Below are positions 15,712 through 21,862 of a stretch of DNA of 21,862 bases, one piece after another. The first letter of the stretch is position 1, and the number at the start of each line of letters is the position of its first letter. A model generated the notes under the pieces. The model worked only from the letters and a program-made list of their open reading frames with translations, was not told the origin of the DNA and searched no databases. This DNA is from JBKBXU01 sp046313675 (GTDB taxonomy: Bacteria > Bacteroidota > Bacteroidia > Cytophagales > Cytophagaceae), in contig JBKBXU010000032.1 of NCBI GenBank assembly GCA_046313675.1, positions 1-21,862 on the forward strand, in the 5' to 3' direction. The position numbers and the translations under genes are program-made.

Positions 15712-16369
15712 GAAGTTTTTCAAAGGAATCATAACGGTTTTCGTATTTCTGGCACTAAAGCCTGTACAGGCACAGGATTCTTCAAGTTTCTTTATTTTAA
15801 CTTATACGCCTACACATTTATTAAATTATTGGCTAAGGCTGGATGCAGAAAAAAGTATTTCTCAAAGAAGTTCTATTGTCTTTGCTTCAATGATGCAAAA
15901 AGGAATTATCAGGGACGACCGAAGCGGTGGTATTTTTTTTATGCAGCCACCGGATAATGATATACTTTCTTTTGCTTTTGAGCTTAATTTTAAACACTAC
16001 CTTACAGATCCACAAAAAGTAGTTTCAATATACTTAAGTTCTGGAGTTTTTTATCAACGTTCTACTGTACGTTACCCTGGTGAAGAATATGTTAGCTTTG
16101 AAAGCGAAGGCTTGACATTCCTAAGGTTGGCTCCTGCCGAAATCAGTCAAACGTTCAATAAAGCTGGTTTAAATATTAGTTATGGAATGCAACTAAGGAT
16201 CAAAAAGCTAATTATGGATTTTTATTCAGGCGTAGGTATGCGCTACACCCTTCCCTATAAAGAAAGGGGTCATTTTAGATCCTTCACACGCTCTTTTTTT
16301 TATCCGGCATATTCAGGCCCGGTGGCCATAATCGGATTGAGAATTGGGGGTATTTTTTCCAAAATATGA
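15704..16369 (+). CDS. Predicted outer-membrane beta-barrel protein, unknown function
   Basis: 221 aa with a clear signal peptide (MNRKFFKGIITVFVFLALKPVQA, cleavage likely after Ala23). The mature part is rich in alternating aromatic/polar strands (SFAFELNFKHYL, VVSIYLSSGVFY, GLNISYGMQLRIKKLIMDFYSG, AIIGLRIGGIF), about eight to ten amphipathic strands, as in small outer-membrane barrels. I do not recognise a named family. The start overlaps the stop of the upstream lipoprotein by 8 nt (ATGAATAG), so it is the coupled third gene of the LVIVD operon and probably acts with those lipoproteins at the outer membrane. Confidence 0.75.
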   Translation: MNRKFFKGIITVFVFLALKPVQAQDSSSFFILTYTPTHLLNYWLRLDAEKSISQRSSIVFASMMQKGIIRDDRSGGIFFMQPPDNDILSFAFELNFKHYLTDPQKVVSIYLSSGVFYQRSTVRYPGEEYVSFESEGLTFLRLAPAEISQTFNKAGLNISYGMQLRIKKLIMDFYSGVGMRYTLPYKERGHFRSFTRSFFYPAYSGPVAIIGLRIGGIFSKI

Positions 16370-16460
16370 TTAGAAGCGTGTAAAAAATGCATTAATACAT
16401 TGCAAAATAGGGGTAAGCACCTTCCTATTAACCAAATTTTTTCAATAACTGGGAATATGT

Positions 16461-16488
16461 GAGACTTTGAACTTAGCGAGTCTCTTTT
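16461..16488 (+). terminator. Possible weak terminator after the LVIVD operon
   Basis: GAGACT (16461-16466) pairs with AGTCTC (16479-16484), 12-nt loop, followed by TTTT. A 6-bp stem with a large loop is marginal; the better terminator lies ~25 bp further on. Confidence 0.35.
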
Positions 16489-16509
16489 ACAATAAATTTG
16501 ATGGATCAA

Positions 16510-16534
16510 AAAAAGCCACTAAAAGTGGCTTTTT
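16510..16534. terminator. Bidirectional terminator between the barrel gene (+) and degP (-)
   Basis: AAAAAGCCACT (16510-16520) and AGTGGCTTTTT (16524-16534) form a perfect 11-bp stem with a 3-nt loop, with Ts at the exit in both directions. A damaged version of the same element occurs at about 14227. Confidence 0.9.
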
Positions 16535-16552
16535 AAATGGAACTAGATGAAT

Positions 16553-17983
16553 TTAAAAGTAATAGGAATAATATCCTTTTACCCCGTTATTGGTAATACC
16601 TTCGATAAGGACTTTCCCTCTTACTTTTTCAAGAATTTCTACTACTTCTTCAGGATACTGAATAGCTATTTGATTTATTCCGGTAATGACAAATCCTTCG
16701 CTTATTCCGAGTCTTCGGATCAAGCCATTTTTAACTTTTACAATTCTGACACCTCCGGTAATCCCCAGTTTATCTTTTTCTACTTTTGATAGGGCTTCGA
16801 GATCGGCACCTATAGACTCAGCTGTGTATATTTCTCTTTTTAGAATCTCCGTGGTACCTTCTCTGTTGGTCAGAACCACTTGGGCTTCTTTTATTCTATC
16901 GTCTCTTTTATAAAGGATTTTTATTTTATCACCAGGAGTAAAATAACTTAAGAATTCATCAAAGGTGGCTTTGCTGTTTACTTCAAATTCATTAATTTTT
17001 ATTATTACATCGCCTTTTTTCAGGCCTATTTTCTCCGCTGAACCGTCTTTTTGTAAAAAAACCACTGCTACTCCATTATAATCAGATATATCTAATCCAT
17101 GCTGATTAATAGTCTCCTGATTGATGTCACTGACCTCTGCTCCAAGAAATGCTTTCTGTACTTCTCCAAAATTTATAAGGTCTTTCACCACCTTTCGTAC
17201 AATGTCGGATGGAACGGCAAATCCATATCCGGAGTACGAACCTGTTTTGGAAAGAATGGCCGTGTTGATGCCAATAAGCTCTCCCTTCAAATTTACCAGA
17301 GCTCCACCACTGTTACCCGGGTTGATGGCAGCATCTGTTTGAATAAATGATTCAATAGGGAAGGCGCTGTTAAGGACATTGATATTTCTTGCTTTCGCAC
17401 TCACTATTCCGGCAGTTACCGTCGAAGTAAGATTGAATGGGTTTCCCACTGCAAGCACCCATTCACCAATGTTGACTTCATGAGAGCTTCCCATTTTAAT
17501 TGCCGGTAAATTAACGGCTTCTACTTTTAGCAAGGCAAGATCTGTGGAAAGGTCTCTTCCTACTACCTTAGCCTCATAGGTTCTTTTGTCATGCACCACT
17601 TCAATTTTTTCAGCCTTGTCTATGACGTGGTTGTTTGTGATTATAAAACCATCGGAAGTATAAATGACTCCCGAACCGGATCCGCTTACTTGCTGTGAAC
17701 CCCCGCCATGATTAAAGAACATGTCAAACCAACTTATTTGGTTATGGTGAGTTGATGATGTCTTAATGTACACAACCGATTGTGTACTTAAAGCTGAAGC
17801 TGACACAAAGTCTTTGTTTACTTCTGTCATTTGAGCGTGATGCAGAGACGCAAAATTTCGTGACATCCGATCAGTGCTTTCATAATAAATAGTCTCTTTA
17901 TTCGGATTCACACGGTTGTGGATGTAAGCTCCTGAAAATCCGGCTACAAGGGCGATGATTATTAATTTGAAGTAGTTTTTCAT
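16553..17983 (-). CDS. DegP/DegQ (HtrA) family periplasmic serine protease
   Basis: Trypsin-like protease and chaperone for misfolded envelope proteins. Start set at 17983, where MKNYFKLIIIALVAGFSGAY gives a normal N-terminal export/anchor segment; an upstream in-frame ATG at 18031 adds 16 residues (MHTFCYYKIG...) that would sit before it. With this start it is 476 aa. Catalytic triad: His119 (ITNNHVID), Asp148 (STDLALLKV) and Ser225 (NPGNSGGALV). Two PDZ domains follow: the first at about 250-360 (FLGAEVSDIN, GDVIIKINEFEV), and the second degenerate at about 380-470, ending in IEGITNNGVKGYYSYYF, the C-terminal pattern common in this phylum. Divergent from the GH3 gene. A decayed copy of its 3' end lies 2.3 kb away. 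Confidence 0.94.
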   Translation of the reverse strand: MKNYFKLIIIALVAGFSGAYIHNRVNPNKETIYYESTDRMSRNFASLHHAQMTEVNKDFVSASALSTQSVVYIKTSSTHHNQISWFDMFFNHGGGSQQVSGSGSGVIYTSDGFIITNNHVIDKAEKIEVVHDKRTYEAKVVGRDLSTDLALLKVEAVNLPAIKMGSSHEVNIGEWVLAVGNPFNLTSTVTAGIVSAKARNINVLNSAFPIESFIQTDAAINPGNSGGALVNLKGELIGINTAILSKTGSYSGYGFAVPSDIVRKVVKDLINFGEVQKAFLGAEVSDINQETINQHGLDISDYNGVAVVFLQKDGSAEKIGLKKGDVIIKINEFEVNSKATFDEFLSYFTPGDKIKILYKRDDRIKEAQVVLTNREGTTEILKREIYTAESIGADLEALSKVEKDKLGITGGVRIVKVKNGLIRRLGISEGFVITGINQIAIQYPEEVVEILEKVRGKVLIEGITNNGVKGYYSYYF

Positions 17984-18101
17984 TTCCTTAAAAATTTCAG
18001 ATCCGATTTTATAATAGCAAAAAGTATGCATTTTTAACGCTATTTTTTATAAAAATGTATTTTTTATGTGTTTGACCGCTATTGCAATTGGTAAAAAGGG
18101 A

Positions 18102-18132
18102 TTTCAGTAAGATTTATTTATCCTTATCTTTG
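18102..18132 (+). promoter_or_regulatory. Promoter of the GH3-family gene
   Basis: Perfect TAnnTTTG box (TATCTTTG, 18125-18132) with TTTC at 18102-18105 as an imperfect -33 element, 19 bp away. The predicted start lies a few bases before the ATG at 18142. The box falls inside the 20 extra codons that a TTG start at 18082 would add, which argues against that longer start. Confidence 0.5.
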
Positions 18133-18141
18133 CTTCAGACT

Positions 18142-19638
18142 ATGGGAATAAAATCTATATTAAGTAAGCCATTTGCTGCTTATGTTGTAAAAAAGCAGCA
18201 AAAGTGGATGGCAGATCCTGCTGAAACACAAAGGAAAGTTTTTAAGCAACTAATTCAAAAGGCAAAAAATACAGCCTTTGGCAAAGACCATGATTTTGCA
18301 TCTGTTAAAAATCATAAAGATTTTAAGCAACGCATACCTATAAGGGATTATGAAGGACTTGCTCCTTATGTAAATCGTGTTGTGGGTGGGGAGAAGGACG
18401 TTTTATGGCCGGGCTTACCATTGTATTTTGCTAAAACCTCTGGGACGACATCTGGAATAAAATACATTCCAATTTCTAAGGATTCCATACCGCATCATAT
18501 TAATGCAGCACGTGACGCCATTTTGAATTATGTTCATGAAACGGGAAAATCGGATTTTCTGGATAAGAAACTTATATTTTTATCGGGGAGTCCTGAAATG
18601 ACCGAAAAAAATGGCATTCATATTGGAAGGTTGTCGGGAATAGTGAATCATCACGTTCCAGGCTACTTGAGGACTAACCAAATGCCATCCTATGAAACTA
18701 ATTGTATGGAGGACTGGGAGGCTAAACTGGATAAGATCATTGATGAAACTGTTCATCAACCAATGAGCCTTATTTCAGGAATACCTCCCTGGGTACAAAT
18801 GTATTTTGACAGGATTGTGGAACGTACCGGGAAAAAAATCAAAGACGTGTTTCCTGAGTTTTCCTTATTTATTTATGGGGGAGTTAATTTTGAACCTTAT
18901 AAGGCCAAACTCTTTGATACAATTGGAAAGAAAATAGATTCCATTGAAACATACCCTGCTTCGGAAGGGTTTATCGCATTTCAGGATTCACAGACGGAAC
19001 CTGGTTTGCTTCTTCTTTTAAATAGTGGGATATTTTACGAGTTTATTCCTGCGGATGAATACTTTAATGAAAACCCATCACGCCTGAGCATTGAAGAGGT
19101 AGAGTTAGGTGTAAACTATGCGGATATCTTAAATACCAATGCCGGATTATGGGGATATTCTATTGGGGATACCGTAAAATTTGTATCTAAAAATCCGTAC
19201 AGGCTGATTGTTTCCGGAAGAATTAAACATTTTATTTCCGCTTTTGGCGAGCATGTGATTGGGGAGGAGGTAGAAAATGCTATGAAAATAGCTATGGAGA
19301 AACACCCCGACACAGAGGTCGTTGAGTTTACGGTTGCACCCCAGGTTACGCCTGAGGAAGGACTACCTTACCACGAATGGCTGGTTGAATTTGCAAATCC
19401 GCCAAAAGATCCACAGGCATTTGCAAAGGACCTGGATGATGCCCTGGTTAAACTCAACGTCTATTACTATGATTTGATAAGTGGAAGTATTTTGCGTCCT
19501 TTGGAACTTGCTATTCTTAGAAAAGGGGCATTTATAGAATACATGAAATCTATAGGAAAACTTGGTGGGCAAAACAAAGTTCCTCGTTTGTCCAATGATA
19601 GAAAAATAGCAGATTCTTTAGTAAAATATAAGTTATAA
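18142..19638 (+). CDS. GH3 auxin-responsive-promoter family acyl-adenylating enzyme
   Basis: 498 aa from the ATG at 18142 (MGIKSILSKPFA, the usual start of bacterial members; the longer TTG start overlaps the promoter). Plant GH3 enzymes activate a carboxylic acid with ATP and couple it to an amino acid; bacterial members are common in Bacteroidota but have no settled substrate. The three adenylate-forming motifs are present: AKTSGTTSGIKYIP (phosphate loop, Thr99 to Gly105), YPASEGFIAFQ, and WGYSIGDTVKF followed by RLIVSGRIKHFISAFGEHV (the hinge to the C-terminal subdomain). The dxr gene follows on the same strand after ~70 bp, but nothing in the sequence shows what this enzyme acts on. Confidence 0.9.
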   Translation: MGIKSILSKPFAAYVVKKQQKWMADPAETQRKVFKQLIQKAKNTAFGKDHDFASVKNHKDFKQRIPIRDYEGLAPYVNRVVGGEKDVLWPGLPLYFAKTSGTTSGIKYIPISKDSIPHHINAARDAILNYVHETGKSDFLDKKLIFLSGSPEMTEKNGIHIGRLSGIVNHHVPGYLRTNQMPSYETNCMEDWEAKLDKIIDETVHQPMSLISGIPPWVQMYFDRIVERTGKKIKDVFPEFSLFIYGGVNFEPYKAKLFDTIGKKIDSIETYPASEGFIAFQDSQTEPGLLLLLNSGIFYEFIPADEYFNENPSRLSIEEVELGVNYADILNTNAGLWGYSIGDTVKFVSKNPYRLIVSGRIKHFISAFGEHVIGEEVENAMKIAMEKHPDTEVVEFTVAPQVTPEEGLPYHEWLVEFANPPKDPQAFAKDLDDALVKLNVYYYDLISGSILRPLELAILRKGAFIEYMKSIGKLGGQNKVPRLSNDRKIADSLVKYKL

Positions 19639-19658
19639 TCCGTAATTTAGGATTATAA
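19633..19658 (+). repeat. Perfect 9-bp inverted repeat over the GH3 stop codon
   Basis: TTATAATCC (19633-19641) and GGATTATAA (19650-19658) around an 8-nt loop. It includes the GH3 stop codon. There is no T-run after it on the + strand, so it is at best a weak attenuator or RNA-stability hairpin between GH3 and dxr. Confidence 0.4.
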
Positions 19659-19710
19659 AAGCAACCTAAGGATGCCGGTTGCCCTTAAAATGAATTCTTT
19701 TTTTAAAATA

Positions 19711-20889
19711 ATGCCTGTAAAGGGAAATAGTGATTTGAAGCGAATTGCGATATTAGGATCAACAGGTTCTATAGGAACACAGGCTCTGGATGTAATAAGG
19801 GTTCATTCTGATAAGTTTCAGGCAGAGATCTTGACTGCTCATCATAATGCTGATTTATTAATAAAGCAGGCTTTGGAGTTTAAGCCTAATATTGTCGTGA
19901 TTGGCAATGAAGCTTTATATGATCGAGTTTTTGAAGCTTTAGATCCGCATGACATTAAGGTATATGCCGGTGAGAAGTCTGTAACATCTGTTATGGACAG
20001 CGGTTGCATTGACTTGGTATTGACAGCACTTGTCGGTTATGCAGGATTAATGCCGACCTTACGGGCTATTGAGAATGGAATTAACATAGCTTTAGCAAAT
20101 AAAGAGACCCTGGTTGTTGCCGGTGATCTGGTAACAAAACTCGCTGCGGGCAAGGGTGTAAATATTTATCCTGTAGATTCTGAACATTCTGCCATTTTTC
20201 AATGTTTGGCAGGAGAGTTCCATAATCCAATAGAGAAGATTATTCTTACTGCTTCGGGTGGTCCCTTTAGGGGCAAGGATAAAGATTTTCTGAGAAATGT
20301 TACTAAGCAGCAGGCTTTAAAACATCCAAATTGGGATATGGGAGCCAAAATCACCATAGATTCGGCTTCACTCATGAATAAAGGCCTGGAGGTAATTGAG
20401 GCAAAATGGTTATTCGCCCTTGCTCCCGAACAAATAGATGTAGTGGTACATCCACAATCTATTATACATTCGCTGGTGCAGTTTGAGGATGGTTCTATGA
20501 AAGCCCAGATGGGACTGCCGGATATGCGTTTACCTATTCAGTATGCGTTAAGTTATCCAGGTCGTATTAAATCAGATTATCCCCGGTTTAATTTCCTGGA
20601 TTATCCGAATCTAACCTTCGAGAAACCTGATATGGAAAATTTTCCCAATTTGGGATTAGCTTATGAAGCCCTAATGAAAGGTGGTAATATGGCCTGTGTT
20701 TTAAATGCTGCCAATGAGGTAGCTGTTAGTGAGTTTTTAAATGAGAATATAAGTTTTTTAGAAATGTCTGACCTTATTGCTAATTGTATGGCAAACGTCC
20801 CTTATGTTTCAGCACCGGATATAAGAGATTATATGGAGACAGATAAAATTACAAGAGAACGGGCTTTAAGTTTGCGATCAAAAGTTTAA
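19711..20889 (+). CDS. dxr: 1-deoxy-D-xylulose 5-phosphate reductoisomerase
   Basis: Second step of the MEP isoprenoid pathway: rearranges and reduces DXP to MEP with NADPH. Start taken at the ATG at 19711 (392 aa, close to family length), which puts the NADPH loop KRIAILGSTGSIGTQALDV near residues 10-28; ATGs at 19690 and 19672 would add 7 or 13 residues, and 19672 cannot be excluded. Conserved blocks seen: ALANKETLVVAG, the metal-binding PVDSEHSAIFQ, TASGGPFRG, and HPNWDMGAKITIDSASLMNKGLEVIEAKWLF with the second set of metal/substrate ligands. The rseP gene follows 20 bp after its stop, a pairing also familiar from other bacteria. Confidence 0.95.
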   Translation: MPVKGNSDLKRIAILGSTGSIGTQALDVIRVHSDKFQAEILTAHHNADLLIKQALEFKPNIVVIGNEALYDRVFEALDPHDIKVYAGEKSVTSVMDSGCIDLVLTALVGYAGLMPTLRAIENGINIALANKETLVVAGDLVTKLAAGKGVNIYPVDSEHSAIFQCLAGEFHNPIEKIILTASGGPFRGKDKDFLRNVTKQQALKHPNWDMGAKITIDSASLMNKGLEVIEAKWLFALAPEQIDVVVHPQSIIHSLVQFEDGSMKAQMGLPDMRLPIQYALSYPGRIKSDYPRFNFLDYPNLTFEKPDMENFPNLGLAYEALMKGGNMACVLNAANEVAVSEFLNENISFLEMSDLIANCMANVPYVSAPDIRDYMETDKITRERALSLRSKV

Positions 20890-20909
20890 ATTATTAGTAT
20901 TACGGAATC

Positions 20910-21862
20910 ATGGAAATATTGATTATGGCAGCCCAGTTACTTCTGGCACTTTCTATTTTAGTAGGTGTTCATGAAGCAGGGCATATGGTGGCTGCAAAGG
21001 TTTTTGGAATGCGCGTTGAGAAATTCTCAATTGGCTTTCCTCCAAAAGTTTTTGGTTTTAAAGTAGGTGATACAGAATATTCACTTGGCTCGATCCCTCT
21101 GGGAGGTTTTGTGAAAATATCCGGAATGGTGGATGAGTCACTTGATACCGAAAACCTATCCAAAGATCCGGAACCATATGAATTTCGGGCAAAACCAGCC
21201 TGGCAACGACTTATCGTGATGGTTGGCGGAATCGTGGTCAATATCATTGTAGGTATACTGATCTTCATATTTGTTATCTATTATTATGGTGAGGAATACC
21301 TTACCAAAGAGGAGGTAAATGAGAGAGGTATAGTAGCTTACAGTCTTGCAGAAGAAATCGGGCTTCGTACCGGTGATAAAATAATTAAAGTAAACGGGAA
21401 GGAATACGAGCGGTTTTCTGAAGTTTTGAGTGCCGATGTTCTTTTGACCAGTGGAAGTTATTATACTGTAGTAAGAAACGATGATACCATTGATATTTCT
21501 ATTCCAAATGATTTTGTAGGTCGTTTATCTGAGAGAAAAGATGAGTTCATAAGCCCTATTTTTCCTTTTGAAGTTGACAGGGTTATGTCCGGCACACCTG
21601 CCTATCGCGCAGGTCTTCAGAAAGGCGACAGAATTGTTCAGGTAGGAGATGAGTCCATAGAATATTTTCATGAAATACAGGCAGCCTTGCGTGAAAAAGC
21701 AGGACAGGAGACTACCATAGGAGTCTTGCGCAATGGCGAAAGAATTGTAAAAACAGTTGAGGTGGAGGAACCGGGGATTATTGGTTTCAGGCCCAGAGAG
21801 CTTCTTGAAAGAGAGACTCAGTTTTATTCCTTCTCTGAATCAGTTCCCAAAGGAACAACGGA
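20910..21862 (+). CDS. rseP: RseP-type site-2 protease (intramembrane zinc metalloprotease), N-terminal part
   Basis: Membrane protease that cuts anti-sigma factors or other membrane proteins within the bilayer. 317 codons are visible, open to the window end; full-length relatives are about 440 aa. TM1 carries the zinc site VHEAGHMVAAK (His21, Glu22, His25), then the family's GFPPKVFGFKVGDTEYSLGSIPLGGFVKISGM stretch (residues about 44-75). A second membrane segment lies at about 103-127 (LIVMVGGIVVNIIVGILIFIFV). Two PDZ domains follow (SLAEEIGLRTGDKIIKVNG and GTPAYRAGLQKGDRIVQVGD). The third zinc ligand in the NxxPxxxLDG motif would be beyond the window. Likely cotranscribed with dxr. In this phylum the substrate is not evident from the context. 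Confidence 0.92.
   Translation, partial: MEILIMAAQLLLALSILVGVHEAGHMVAAKVFGMRVEKFSIGFPPKVFGFKVGDTEYSLGSIPLGGFVKISGMVDESLDTENLSKDPEPYEFRAKPAWQRLIVMVGGIVVNIIVGILIFIFVIYYYGEEYLTKEEVNERGIVAYSLAEEIGLRTGDKIIKVNGKEYERFSEVLSADVLLTSGSYYTVVRNDDTIDISIPNDFVGRLSERKDEFISPIFPFEVDRVMSGTPAYRAGLQKGDRIVQVGDESIEYFHEIQAALREKAGQETTIGVLRNGERIVKTVEVEEPGIIGFRPRELLERETQFYSFSESVPKGTT

Noticed and set aside
18018..18026. degP promoter (TACTTTTTG on the - strand)
   Set aside because: One base too long for TAnnTTTG and without a -33 element at the right distance.

Overview
The window reads as chromosomal DNA from a member of the Bacteroidota, most likely the Cytophagales. The reasons are the DnaA N-terminus (DCKTVWNNCL), the OmpA/PD40 protein, LVIVD-repeat lipoproteins, a GH3-family protein, lipoprotein signals ending in SC, AT-rich spacers, almost no Shine-Dalgarno sites, and Bacteroidetes-type promoters (TTG or TTTG, about 20 bp, then TAnnTTTG). 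It is a draft assembly, with ten Ns inside dnaA. No phage, IS, CRISPR, tRNA or rRNA was seen. Both ends cut genes: a cystathionine beta-synthase at the left and an RseP-type protease at the right.

Left third (1-7405, all +): 3' part of a CBS-domain cystathionine beta-synthase ending in a clear terminator; full-length pyruvate carboxylase; two tiny lipoproteins (40 and 50 aa); then a tight operon of cytidylate kinase, IspH and a DUF502 membrane protein, driven by a promoter that sits almost on the cmk start codon.

Middle (7413-14118): a single-chain methylmalonyl-CoA mutase on the - strand that joins a degenerate small-subunit-like barrel to the catalytic and B12-binding large subunit; a 349-bp AT-rich spacer; dnaA on +; a bidirectional terminator; and an envelope protein with TPR, PD40 propeller and OmpA domains on -.

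Right (14119-21862): a three-gene + strand operon of two LVIVD-repeat lipoproteins and an outer-membrane barrel-like protein. The two lipoproteins look like the two halves of one propeller protein, each with its own lipobox. The operon is bracketed by two related sequences in the same orientation: the true 3' end of a DegP/HtrA protease gene and its terminator (right), and a decayed copy of the same segment (left). This is the most unusual structure in the window and suggests that the operon was inserted or brought in by duplication. Then come DegP (-), a divergent GH3-family acyl-adenylating enzyme with its own promoter, dxr, and rseP.

Functionally the genes are mostly core metabolism and envelope upkeep: pyruvate carboxylase and methylmalonyl-CoA mutase both feed the C4 part of the TCA cycle, IspH and Dxr both belong to the MEP isoprenoid pathway, and DegP, RseP, the OmpA protein and the LVIVD/barrel operon act at or across the cell envelope.
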